A model generated the notes under the pieces. That model did no database searches and was not told the origin of the DNA. It worked only from the letters and a program-made list of their open reading frames with translations. A stretch of 6,991 bases of DNA from an uncultured Oscillospiraceae bacterium (lineage in GTDB: Bacteria; Bacillota; Clostridia; Oscillospirales; Acutalibacteraceae): assembly GCA_958451705.1 (NCBI GenBank), contig CAUDRD010000080.1, positions 1 through 6,991 on the forward strand, in the 5' to 3' direction. Made by a program: the position numbers and the translations under genes. Below, one piece after another: positions 1-6,479 of the stretch. How positions within the stretch are numbered: the first letter of the stretch is position 1; each line of letters begins with the position of its first letter.

Positions 1-1
1 T

Positions 2-541
2 CTTGACATAATGCTTCCCGGTGAGGACGGTCTTACTATTCTAAAAAAGATTCGCTACGGTGCTCAGACGAAGAATATACCGGTTATAATGCTTACTGCA
101 AAGGGCAGCGAATACGATAAAGTTACGGGTCTCGATATGGGCGCAGATGATTATATAGCAAAGCCCTTTGGAATGATGGAGCTTATTTCAAGGATAAAGG
201 CGGTGCTCCGTCGTTATAAAGAGGTTCCGGTAAAATCGCCGGATTTTGTAGTGGGACCTTTAAGGGTAAATCCTCAGAAGCATATTGTTGAGGTTAACGG
301 AGAACCTGTGGTTCTTTCGTTTAAAGAATTTGAGCTTTTATGTGCTCTTATTGAAGCTGACGGAGTGGTTTTAAGCCGTGATGCAATTTACAGCCGCATA
401 TGGGGCTATGAATTTGACGGGGAAAACCGCACCGTTGACGTACATGTTACAAAGCTTCGCCGCAAATTAGGTGAGGCCGGCAATCTTATTGAAACAGTAA
501 AAGGAATAGGATATAAAATCGGCGGTGTAAAAAATGAATAA
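2..541 (+). CDS. OmpR/PhoB-family response regulator (5' end outside window)
   Basis: DNA-binding response regulator of a two-component system, lacking its N-terminal ~50 residues because the window starts inside the gene. The reading frame is open from base 2 and gives LDIMLPGEDG. The Asp codon at 5-7 matches the phosphoacceptor of the LDxMLPxxDG motif, so the ATG at 11 is an internal Met, not the start. Counting from that Met, the receiver continues with the conserved Thr29 (PVIMLTAKG) and Lys51 (DDYIAKPF). A short linker follows at ~70-78, then a winged-helix DNA-binding domain at ~80-172, with the recognition helix around TVDVHVTKLRRKLG and the wing around IETVKGIGYKI. The gene is followed, with an 8-bp overlap, by its cognate kinase. 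The kinase's architecture suggests a PhoP/PhoB-like role in phosphate sensing, but no pst genes are visible here to confirm the signal. Confidence 0.96.
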   Translation, partial: LDIMLPGEDGLTILKKIRYGAQTKNIPVIMLTAKGSEYDKVTGLDMGADDYIAKPFGMMELISRIKAVLRRYKEVPVKSPDFVVGPLRVNPQKHIVEVNGEPVVLSFKEFELLCALIEADGVVLSRDAIYSRIWGYEFDGENRTVDVHVTKLRRKLGEAGNLIETVKGIGYKIGGVKNE

Positions 542-2192
542 AAAAATATTTTTTTCCTCGTGCCTCGTAGCGTTTTCGGTGCTTATAATAAGTCTTGTTA
601 TGAGTACCGGCGTTCTCTTTTATCAGTTTGAAAAGCAGGTTACTCAGGAGCTTAAAGAGGAGTCGGAGTTACTTGCAAGTGTTATTGAAAATGGCGGAAC
701 CCAGAATATTAACGACTATAATTTTGGCAGCAGACGTATTACGATAATCGGCAGCGACGGAAAAGTTATCTATGATTCCCAGGCGGATGCTGCGGATATG
801 GAAAACCATTCGGACCGTGAAGAGTTCAAAGAGGCCTCCCTGTACGGAACAGGTATGAGCAGCCGTTACTCCGATACCCTTACGGAAAAGAACATCTATT
901 ACGCTATAAAGCTTTCCGACGGTTCGGTTTTAAGGCTTTCTGCTCCCCAGAGCACAATTTTTGCAATTATATCGGATCTCATAGGTCCCATATGCATTGT
1001 TGTTCTTATAGCGCTTATTCTTTCCGCTATACTTGCTATTAAGCTTTCGGAAAGTATATTAAAGCCTATAAATGCCCTTGACCTCGATAATCCCGAAAAT
1101 AATAAGACCTATGATGAATTGGCCCCCCTGCTTACAAAAATAAACCGTCAGAAGCTGGTTATAGAAAATCAGCTTCATGAAGCAAAGCAGAAGCAGAAGG
1201 AATTTAAGCTTATTACGGACAATATGCGTGAGGGTCTTTTGGTAATTGACAGCAATTCCGATATACTTACTTATAACGCCGCAGCGGAAAAGCTGCTGGA
1301 TATAACCGACGAAACAAGTCTGGCGGCTCTTAAAATATACCGTTCAACTCAGGTTATAGATGCCGTTGATGCAGCTCTCAAGGGAAACAATTCAGAGTGC
1401 CAGATAACTCAGCATTCACGCCAGTACAGCCTTATTGCAAACCCTGTTTTCCGTGACGGAGAGATAATCGGTGCGGTTATTGTGCTGCTGGATATAACCG
1501 AAAAAGCTCAGCGTGAGCAGCTGCGCCGTGAATTTACGGCAAACGTCTCCCATGAGCTTAAAACTCCCCTTACTTCAATTTACGGCTTTGCGGAGCTTAT
1601 GAAGGACGGAGATATGAAGAAAGAGGATATGGAGGATTTTGCAAAGTCTATTTATGACGAAACAAAGCACCTTATTACTCTTGTAGGGGATATAATCAAG
1701 CTCTCAGCTCTGGACGAAAAGAGCAGGTTTTACGAAAAGGAAAAGGTGGATTTATACGCCCTCACCTGTGAAACTGCGGAAAGGTTAAAAGTTGACGCAG
1801 CTAAAAAACACGTTACGGTTAATGTTGAGGGAAAGAAAACGGAATATGTAGGGGTTAAGCAGATTCTTACTGATATCATCTATAACCTTTGTGATAACGC
1901 CATAAAGTATAACCGTGAAAACGGCAGCGTTGACGTCAGTGTAGCGGAAAAGGAAAACAATATCATTATAAAGGTTAAAGACACCGGAATCGGTATTCCC
2001 CAGGAGCATCAGGAGCGTGTTTTTGAAAGATTTTACAGAGTGGATAAAAGCCACTCTAAAGAGATAGGCGGTACAGGCCTTGGCCTTTCGATTGTAAAAC
2101 ACGGCGTAATGTACCACGGGGGAGAAATTTCTCTCGAAAGCACAGTGGGAGAAGGTACGGAGATTACCGTAATCCTGCCAAAGAACGAATAA
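534..2192 (+). CDS. PhoR-like sensor histidine kinase (TM-extracellular-TM-PAS-HisKA-HATPase)
   Basis: Complete 552-residue membrane-bound sensor kinase that should autophosphorylate and phosphorylate the upstream regulator. A first membrane helix at ~6-30 and a second at ~143-170 flank an extracytoplasmic sensor of ~110 residues. A weakly conserved HAMP-like linker follows at ~171-215, then a PAS domain at ~224-322 (MREGLLVIDS, then LLDITEKA at its end). The HisKA H-box is NVSHELKTPL with His340. The ATPase domain shows the N box (NLCDNAIKYN, 451-460), G1 (DTGIGIP, 483-489), F box (FERFYRVDKS) and G2 (GGTGLGLS, 512-519), so it looks catalytically complete. The start ATG lies inside the end of the regulator gene (shared bases ATGAATAA), with only a weak GGCGGTG upstream, which points to translational coupling. 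The layout is that of PhoR-type kinases; the actual stimulus is not shown by the sequence. Confidence 0.96.
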   Translation: MNKKIFFSSCLVAFSVLIISLVMSTGVLFYQFEKQVTQELKEESELLASVIENGGTQNINDYNFGSRRITIIGSDGKVIYDSQADAADMENHSDREEFKEASLYGTGMSSRYSDTLTEKNIYYAIKLSDGSVLRLSAPQSTIFAIISDLIGPICIVVLIALILSAILAIKLSESILKPINALDLDNPENNKTYDELAPLLTKINRQKLVIENQLHEAKQKQKEFKLITDNMREGLLVIDSNSDILTYNAAAEKLLDITDETSLAALKIYRSTQVIDAVDAALKGNNSECQITQHSRQYSLIANPVFRDGEIIGAVIVLLDITEKAQREQLRREFTANVSHELKTPLTSIYGFAELMKDGDMKKEDMEDFAKSIYDETKHLITLVGDIIKLSALDEKSRFYEKEKVDLYALTCETAERLKVDAAKKHVTVNVEGKKTEYVGVKQILTDIIYNLCDNAIKYNRENGSVDVSVAEKENNIIIKVKDTGIGIPQEHQERVFERFYRVDKSHSKEIGGTGLGLSIVKHGVMYHGGEISLESTVGEGTEITVILPKNE

Positions 2193-2211
2193 TCACCAGA
2201 GGATAAATAAT

Positions 2212-2245
2212 AAAAAGCTATCTGTTTTGTAGCAGATAGCTTTTT
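2212..2245. terminator. Bidirectional intrinsic terminator between convergent genes
   Basis: A perfect 13-bp stem is formed by AAAAAGCTATCTG (2212-2224) and CAGATAGCTTTTT (2233-2245), with an 8-nt loop. The A run on the left becomes a U run on the minus strand and the T run on the right serves the plus strand. One hairpin can therefore end both the kinase operon (stop at 2192) and the convergent membrane-protein gene (stop at 2267). Confidence 0.9.
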
Positions 2246-2266
2246 GTTTTAATATTATCTTATGTA

Positions 2267-3292
2267 TTAAAGAAGCCCGAGTATGTGCTGCATACCGAGG
2301 CTTACAAGAGAAATGCTTACCCAGCAGCAGAATCCCATGAGAATCGGCTTTCCGCCGGACTTTACAAGCTTAACTATATTTGTGTTAAGTCCGATTGCGG
2401 ACATCGCCATAACGATGAAGAACTTTGAGAGCTCTTTAAAGGGAGAGAAGAATGAGCTGTCAACTCCCAGAGAAGTGCAAACAGTTGTTATAATTGAAGC
2501 GAGTACAAAGAAAACAATGAACATGGGGAAAACCTTTTTAAGGCTAAAGGTGCTGTTTGCTTCCGACTGCTCCTTTTTAAGCTTTCTTGTACGCCAGAAG
2601 GCGAGAACAAGGGTTATGGGGATAATTGCAAGGGTACGGGTTAGCTTTACTATTGTAGCTGTATCAAGGGTGTTTGCTCCGGCGTGCATACCGTCCCATG
2701 CTGTTGCGGCAGCGGTGACGGAAGAGGTGTCGTTTACGGCAGTTCCGGCAAAAAGTCCGAATCCTTCGTTACTCATACCAAGCATTGAGCCGAGAGTTGG
2801 GAAAATAAGGGCGGCAAGGACGTTAAAGAGGAAGATAACCGAAATTGACTGGGCAATTTCTTCGTCGTTTGCCTCAATAACGGGAGCTGTTGCAGCTATG
2901 GCGGAGCCTCCGCAGATAGATGAACCGACGCCTATGAGAGTTGAAACGTTGGCCGGTGTTTTCATTATTTTATAGAGGATAAACGAAACTATAAGTGAAG
3001 TTGCTATTGTGGAAACGATAATGGGCAGTGACATTGAGCCGACCTTTGCAATTTCGGAAAGGTTAAGTCCGAAGCCCAAGAGAATAACCGCATATTGCAG
3101 GATTTTCTTTGAGGTAAAGGTTATTCCGCCTGCAAAGGCATCTTTCTTTTTGATTATAAGGGTCAGTATCATTCCTGCGATAATTGCAAAAACAGGAGCG
3201 CCTACAACGGGCAATGCCTTACCCAAAAACCAGCACGGAACCGAGATTGCCAGACACAAAAGTATTCCTGGTATTTTTTGTTTGATTTGCAT
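2267..3292 (-). CDS. YeiH/UPF0324-family putative sulfate exporter
   Basis: Complete 341-residue polytopic membrane protein with about ten hydrophobic segments, of usual length for the YeiH (UPF0324, Cons_hypoth698) family. Family-typical conserved patches are SSICGGSAIAA (124-134), GTAVNDTSSV (183-192), KLTRTL (216-221) and AMSAIGLNTN (296-305). A charged cytoplasmic loop (RTRKLKKEQ, ~234-242) divides the two halves. Members are annotated as putative sulfate or sulfite exporters, largely by association with sulfur metabolism, so the substrate here is not established. The ATG at 3292 is supported by an upstream AAAGGAG, 11 nt away on the minus strand, and by a good promoter just beyond. It is transcribed alone, convergent with the two-component operon and divergent from the flavodoxin gene. 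No sulfur-metabolism gene is visible next to it. Confidence 0.93.
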   Translation of the reverse strand: MQIKQKIPGILLCLAISVPCWFLGKALPVVGAPVFAIIAGMILTLIIKKKDAFAGGITFTSKKILQYAVILLGFGLNLSEIAKVGSMSLPIIVSTIATSLIVSFILYKIMKTPANVSTLIGVGSSICGGSAIAATAPVIEANDEEIAQSISVIFLFNVLAALIFPTLGSMLGMSNEGFGLFAGTAVNDTSSVTAAATAWDGMHAGANTLDTATIVKLTRTLAIIPITLVLAFWRTRKLKKEQSEANSTFSLKKVFPMFIVFFVLASIITTVCTSLGVDSSFFSPFKELSKFFIVMAMSAIGLNTNIVKLVKSGGKPILMGFCCWVSISLVSLGMQHILGLL

Positions 3293-3329
3293 AATTAATA
3301 CTACTCCTTTATGTAAACAGTCACAGGGG

Positions 3330-3358
3330 AGTATATCATAAAAGCGTGGTAATGTGAA
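3330..3358 (-). promoter_or_regulatory. Promoter of the YeiH-family gene
   Basis: Read on the minus strand, TTCACA (plus 3353-3358) is followed after 17 nt by TATACT (plus 3330-3335). Five of six bases fit consensus in each box, and TGA directly before the -10 makes it an extended -10. Transcription would start near 3323, giving a leader of about 31 nt that contains the AAAGGAG ribosome binding site (plus 3304-3310). Confidence 0.65.
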
Positions 3359-3438
3359 TAAAGATGTCGTTATTTTTTATTTTCTGTAGGAGTGTACGGA
3401 AAATTTGCCGTTAACGCCATGTATATATGATTTATGAC

Positions 3439-3467
3439 GTTACATTTTGAAAAATGTATGTTATTAT
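3439..3467 (+). promoter_or_regulatory. Extended -10 promoter of the flavodoxin gene
   Basis: TGTTATTAT at 3459-3467 is an extended -10 (TGn plus TATTAT). A weak -35 GTTACA lies at 3439-3444 with a 17-nt spacer. The predicted start near 3474 leaves a short leader of about 20 nt with AAGGAGG at 3481-3487, six to seven bases before the ATG. An 18-bp palindrome fills the spacer, so repression by a dimeric regulator is plausible. Confidence 0.55.
3441..3458. promoter_or_regulatory. Perfect 8+8 palindrome, candidate operator
   Basis: TACATTTT (3441-3448) and AAAATGTA (3451-3458) are exact inverted repeats around a GA centre. The element lies between the -35 and extended -10 of the flavodoxin promoter, the usual place for a repressor site. 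The size fits a dimeric helix-turn-helix regulator. I do not recognise it as a Fur, PerR or other standard box, so the regulator is unknown. Confidence 0.5.
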
Positions 3468-3493
3468 GAGGATGAAAAACAAGGAGGGATAAT

Positions 3494-4018
3494 ATGTCAC
3501 CGGGACTTGTAGTTTATAAATCAAAATACGGGACAACTGAAAAATATGCTAAATGGCTTTCATTGGCCACGGGCTTTGACTGCGCCGACGTAAAACGTTT
3601 TTTCGCAAGCAGCCTCGAAAACTATGAAACAGTTATATTTGGCGGGGGAATATACGCTTCCCATATTTCCGGATTATCTTTTCTTCGCAAATACTGGGAA
3701 AAGCTTCAGGAAAAGGATGTTGCAGTTTTTTGTGTCGGTGCATCGCCTTATGACAAAGAAGCTTTTAAAAAGCTCTATGCAGATAATTTCCGTGACGAAA
3801 TAGCGGGTATCCCCTGCTTTTATTGCCGTGGAGCCATAGATATGGATTCTCTTAATGTAACCGACAGACTTGTGTTAAAAACGCTGCAAAAGACCATTGT
3901 TAAAAAAGACCCGGCTCTGTACACTCCGGTTGACAAGACTGTTATAGAAGCTTTAAAGGGAAAGTGCGACTGGACGGATAAAGCATATCTCAATCCGGTG
4001 ATAAATTTTATAGGGTGA
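3494..4018 (+). CDS. Flavodoxin-domain protein (HemG-like, Flavodoxin_5 type)
   Basis: A 174-residue cytoplasmic protein with a flavodoxin fold, probably an FMN-binding electron carrier or oxidoreductase. The N-terminal LVVYKSKYGTTEKYAKW (residues 5-21) is beta strand 1 plus the loop that binds the FMN phosphate (SKYGTT at 10-15). VIFGGGIYASHISG (47-60) matches the second flavin loop, and VAVFCVGASPYD (76-87) the third strand and loop. The later FYCRGAIDMDSLNVTDRLVL segment (109-128) resembles the HemG/Flavodoxin_5 group rather than classical short-chain flavodoxins. HemG itself oxidises protoporphyrinogen, but clostridial relatives usually sit without haem genes, as here, so that activity should not be assumed. 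The ATG has a strong AAGGAGG at 3481-3487. The gene is monocistronic and ends in TGA just before a terminator. Confidence 0.9.
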   Translation: MSPGLVVYKSKYGTTEKYAKWLSLATGFDCADVKRFFASSLENYETVIFGGGIYASHISGLSFLRKYWEKLQEKDVAVFCVGASPYDKEAFKKLYADNFRDEIAGIPCFYCRGAIDMDSLNVTDRLVLKTLQKTIVKKDPALYTPVDKTVIEALKGKCDWTDKAYLNPVINFIG

Positions 4019-4026
4019 TAAGCTTT

Positions 4027-4050
4027 AAGGCCGCCTAACGGCGGCTTTTT
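4027..4050 (+). terminator. Intrinsic terminator of the flavodoxin gene
   Basis: GCCGCC (4030-4035), a TAAC loop and GGCGGC (4040-4045) form a GC-rich stem, extendable by the flanking AAG and TTT. TTTTT runs from 4046 to 4050. It lies 9 nt after the TGA stop. Confidence 0.9.
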
Positions 4051-4062
4051 ATATGGGCTTAT

Positions 4063-4091
4063 TTGTAAGGAAATAACGGATAGGTTATAAT
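4063..4091 (+). promoter_or_regulatory. Promoter of the GNAT acetyltransferase gene
   Basis: TTGTAA (4063-4068), a 17-nt spacer and a perfect TATAAT (4086-4091) make a strong sigma-A-type promoter directly after the flavodoxin terminator. The predicted transcription start near 4098 leaves a ~31-nt leader to the ATG at 4129. It argues against the GTG at 4099 as start, which would lie at the very 5' end of the mRNA. Confidence 0.8.
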
Positions 4092-4128
4092 AAAATCCGT
4101 GATAGAAAATTATAATCCGGAGAAAATT

Positions 4129-4590
4129 ATGTATATAAGAGATTATATAGATAGCGACTGCCGTGAAACAGCAGAGCTTTTTTACAATACCGTACACGAA
4201 ATAAATAAAAGGGATTACAGTGAAGAGCAGCTTAAAGTTTGGGCTCCGAAAAACCGTGACCTTAAAAAGTGGAACGATTCCTTTAAAGGCAGAAAAGCTG
4301 TGGTTGCCGTAGAGGGAAACGAGATTACAGGCTTTTGCGATATAACCGATTCGGGTTATCTTGACCGGCTTTATGTACACAGTGAGTTTCAGGGGAAAGG
4401 CATAGGCAAAGCTCTGTGCCGTGAAGCGGAAAAGTACGCCGCTGCTAACGGAAACTCTTCTGTTATCGTTTACGCCAGTATAACCGCTGAACCGTTTTTT
4501 GAAAAAATGGGATACGTTGTTATCCGCTCAAACGAGGTAGTAAAAGAAGGTGTATCTCTTACAAACTATTTTATGAAAAAGAACCTTTAA
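4129..4590 (+). CDS. GNAT-family N-acetyltransferase
   Basis: A 153-residue single-domain acetyltransferase that should transfer acetyl from acetyl-CoA to an unknown amine. It begins with the family-typical MYIRDYIDSDCRETAELFYN, followed by a YSEEQLKVWAP segment seen in YafP-like members. Beta strands at ~57-72 and YLDRLYVHSEFQGKGIG (77-93) form motif A, with the CoA pyrophosphate loop Q88-G-K-G-I-G93. The later EPFFEKMGYV (121-130) is the usual motif B end. I chose the ATG at 4129 because GGAG (4119-4122) lies six bases upstream and the promoter predicts a transcript beginning near 4098. An upstream in-frame GTG at 4099 would add ten residues but has no ribosome binding site. No clear terminator follows before the next gene 86 bp on. 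The substrate cannot be told from sequence. Confidence 0.9.
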   Translation: MYIRDYIDSDCRETAELFYNTVHEINKRDYSEEQLKVWAPKNRDLKKWNDSFKGRKAVVAVEGNEITGFCDITDSGYLDRLYVHSEFQGKGIGKALCREAEKYAAANGNSSVIVYASITAEPFFEKMGYVVIRSNEVVKEGVSLTNYFMKKNL

Positions 4591-4597
4591 ATTTATA

Positions 4598-4627
4598 TTG
4601 CGTTAAAGGCTGTAAGGGGAGTATAAT
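4598..4627 (+). promoter_or_regulatory. Possible promoter of the ABC transporter gene
   Basis: A perfect TATAAT at 4622-4627 is preceded after 18 nt by a poor -35, TTGCGT (4598-4603). A start near 4634 would leave a ~43-nt leader ending in the GGGAGGGG ribosome binding site at 4666-4673. The A-rich leader holds a small hairpin (CCG at 4653-4655 with CGG at 4662-4664). Read-through from the acetyltransferase gene is also possible. Confidence 0.4.
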
Positions 4628-4676
4628 ATTTTTTCACCAAAAATAAAAAAATCCGTTTTAGCGGTGGGAGGGGAAA

Positions 4677-5567
4677 ATGAAGCTTATTAAAAAATTCATC
4701 GGTTATTACAGGCCGTACAAAAAAATATTTTTCTTCGACCTTTTCTGTGCGGCAGTTATAAGTCTTATCGACCTTATTTATCCGCAGATACTCCGTCAGG
4801 GAGCCAATACTATTTTTGTTCAGGAAAAATCCGTTATTCTGAGAGTTCTGCCTGTTCTTGCCGCAGGTCTGCTCATAATGTATATAATTCAGGCCCTGTG
4901 TAAATATTACGTCAACTGTCAGGGTCACGTTATGGGCGCCATGATGGAGCGGGATATGCGCCGTGAGCTTTTCGAACACTACGAAAAGCTTTCCTTTTCT
5001 TATTATGACAATAATAATTCCGGTCAGATGATGAGCCGTCTTGTCTCAGACCTTTTCGATATTTCGGAGTTTGCCCACCACGGCCCGGAAAACCTTTTTA
5101 TTTCTCTTATTAAAATTATCGGTTCCTTTGTTTTTCTTACAATTATCAACTGGCGTCTTGCAATACCCCTTTCCGTAATAGTGGTGGTTATGGTTATTTT
5201 TTCATCTATACAGAGTAAAAAAATGCACGCCACATTCCTTGATAACAGAAGAAAAATCGGAGATATTAACGCGCGGCTTCAGGATACCCTTTCTGGAATA
5301 AGAGTTGTGCAGTCTTTCGCAAACGAGGAAATAGAGAAAAAGAAATTCGCTGTCAGCAATGAAAATTTCCTTGTGTCCAAAAAGGAAAATTACCGCTGTA
5401 TGGGCAGTTTTTCGTCATGGAATATCTTCTTTCAGGGGCTTATGTACCTTACAGTTCTTGTATTTGGAGGATACCTTATTTCTCAGGATAAAATGGAGCC
5501 GGCCGACCTTGCAATGTATGCCATTTATATCGGAATTTTCGTAAGTCCCATTCAGATTCTTGTGTAG
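4677..5567 (+). CDS. ABC transporter, N-terminal membrane-domain fragment
   Basis: The 296-residue upstream part carries nearly the whole transmembrane domain of an ABC exporter. It has an amphipathic N-terminus (MKLIKKFIGYYRPYKK), hydrophobic helices at ~17-40, 56-78, 138-157, 160-178 and 250-270, and the start of a sixth at ~278-296. Conserved cytoplasmic-loop features are present: the intracellular-loop-1 segment with FSYYDNNNSGQMMSRLVSD (107-125) and LQDTLSGIRVVQSFANE (201-217). The GGGAGGGG ribosome binding site at 4666-4673 supports the ATG at 4677. Translation stops at the amber codon 5565-5567, inside or just after the last helix, so the product would lack its motor. Alone it should be inactive unless it pairs with the separately made ATPase half. 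Confidence 0.85.
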   Translation: MKLIKKFIGYYRPYKKIFFFDLFCAAVISLIDLIYPQILRQGANTIFVQEKSVILRVLPVLAAGLLIMYIIQALCKYYVNCQGHVMGAMMERDMRRELFEHYEKLSFSYYDNNNSGQMMSRLVSDLFDISEFAHHGPENLFISLIKIIGSFVFLTIINWRLAIPLSVIVVVMVIFSSIQSKKMHATFLDNRRKIGDINARLQDTLSGIRVVQSFANEEIEKKKFAVSNENFLVSKKENYRCMGSFSSWNIFFQGLMYLTVLVFGGYLISQDKMEPADLAMYAIYIGIFVSPIQILV

Positions 5568-5576
5568 CTTACTGAA

Positions 5577-6410
5577 ATGATACAGAAAGGACTTTCCGGT
5601 TTTCGACGCTTCAGCGCCATAATGGAAACTGAGCCTGATATTGAAGACGCTCCTGATGCAAGAGAGCTTACAAATGTCAAAGGCGATGTAAGCTATGAAC
5701 ATGTAACTTTCAGATATAACGATGATGAGCCGGTGCTCTCGGATGTTTCCTTTAAAATTCCCGCAGGCAGAAGCATAGCGCTTGTAGGGCCTTCCGGCGG
5801 CGGAAAGACCACTATCTGTTCGCTCCTTCCGAGATTTTACGAGCTTACGGACGGTAAGATAACCATAGACGGAGAGAATATAAAAGATTTTACTCTTGAG
5901 AGCCTGAGAAAGAATATAGGCATAGTCCAGCAGGATGTTTACCTTTTCTGTGGAACCGTAAAGGAAAACATAGCTTACGGAAAGCCGGACGCCTCCGACG
6001 AAGAGATCATTGAAGCAGCGAAAAACGCCAATATACATGAGTTTATTATGAGCCTTCCCGACGGCTACGACACCTTTGTAGGTGAGAGAGGCACAAGGCT
6101 TTCGGGAGGTCAGAAGCAGCGTATTTCAATTGCCAGAGTATTCCTTAAAAATCCGCCTATACTTATCCTTGACGAAGCTACAAGCGCCCTTGATAACGAG
6201 AGCGAAAGGCATATTCAGAAGAGCCTTGAAGAGCTTTCAAAGAACAGAACCACAATTACAATAGCTCACAGGTTTTCAACTATCAGAGGAGCCGATGAGA
6301 TTATTGTAATTACCGAAGACGGTATAGCGGAGCGTGGAAATCACGACGAGCTTATGAAAATCGACGGAATATACGCAAAGTACTACCGTATGCAGTTTTC
6401 GGCAACGTGA
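5577..6410 (+). CDS. ABC transporter, C-terminal ATP-binding fragment
   Basis: The downstream part is in the same frame as the membrane domain and encodes an intact ATPase domain. In residues counted from the Met at 5577: A-loop Tyr47 (TFRYND), Walker A GPSGGGKTT (71-79), Q-loop VQQDVYLF (117-124), signature LSGGQ (175-179), Walker B ILILDE with ATSALD (195-206; catalytic Glu200) and H-loop His231. The ATG at 5577 lies 9 nt after the TAG and has no recognisable ribosome binding site. A separate product would need termination-reinitiation by ribosomes finishing the upstream fragment. More probably this Met is internal (codon 301 of the ancestral gene). The gene ends in TGA about 115 bp before a terminator. 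Confidence 0.8.
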   Translation: MIQKGLSGFRRFSAIMETEPDIEDAPDARELTNVKGDVSYEHVTFRYNDDEPVLSDVSFKIPAGRSIALVGPSGGGKTTICSLLPRFYELTDGKITIDGENIKDFTLESLRKNIGIVQQDVYLFCGTVKENIAYGKPDASDEEIIEAAKNANIHEFIMSLPDGYDTFVGERGTRLSGGQKQRISIARVFLKNPPILILDEATSALDNESERHIQKSLEELSKNRTTITIAHRFSTIRGADEIIVITEDGIAERGNHDELMKIDGIYAKYYRMQFSAT

Positions 6411-6424
6411 CGCTGCAGCCATTG

Positions 6425-6437
6425 CGCACACATAACG
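6425..6437. repeat. Direct repeat copy 1 (CGCACACATAACG)
   Basis: This 13-bp sequence recurs at 6480-6492 with one difference (CGCATACATAACG), 55 bp apart start to start. Copy 1 is followed by GATGTGCAA, which can fold back on the preceding TTGCGCACA to make a small hairpin (6422-6445). Origin unknown; it may be the trace of an old duplication or a decayed element. Confidence 0.45.
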
Positions 6438-6479
6438 ATGTGCAAATAAAAAAGTATAATGCCTGCGGCGGATTGAATC

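Larger units (their letters stand above)
4677..6410 (+). pseudogene. ABC exporter half-transporter interrupted by one in-frame TAG
   Basis: Positions 4677-6410 read as one 578-codon frame for a complete MsbA/BmrA-like half-transporter: membrane domain at ~1-315, ATPase domain at ~335-577. The only break is TAG at codon 297 (5565-5567). There is no frameshift or deletion: residues before it (SPIQILV) and after it (LTEMIQKGLSGFRRF) together form the usual end of the last membrane helix and the linker to the ATPase. In related transporters this spot commonly reads like LVNFTEQ or LVQFTEQ (family knowledge from memory). A single C-to-T change of CAG would therefore explain it. All ATPase motifs are intact, so the lesion is either very recent, suppressed or read through, or a sequencing or assembly error. 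No partner half-transporter is encoded in the window, so a functional protein would be expected to homodimerise. Confidence 0.75.

Noticed and set aside
2283..2975. 230-codon open frame on the plus strand
   Set aside because: It lies antisense within the YeiH-family gene, has no ribosome binding site and encodes no recognisable domain. The minus-strand frame has clear family motifs, membrane helices and a promoter.
3820..4380. 186-codon open frame on the minus strand
   Set aside because: It runs antisense across the flavodoxin gene end, a terminator, a promoter and the acetyltransferase start. There is no ribosome binding site or domain; it is a shadow.
5565..5567. TAG as a pyrrolysine codon
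   Set aside because: Pyrrolysine use is restricted to a few lineages and mostly to methylamine enzymes. Nothing in the window (no pyl genes, no downstream element) supports it; plain nonsense mutation or glutamine-type suppression is simpler.
5415..6038. 207-codon open frame on the minus strand
   Set aside because: It lies antisense over the ABC transporter, including the highly conserved Walker A region. The plus-strand reading is clearly the coding one.
6455..6460. TATAAT as an internal promoter after the ABC gene
   Set aside because: No acceptable -35 lies 15-19 nt upstream, and a terminator follows within 110 nt. Kept only as a remark in the repeat-region finding.
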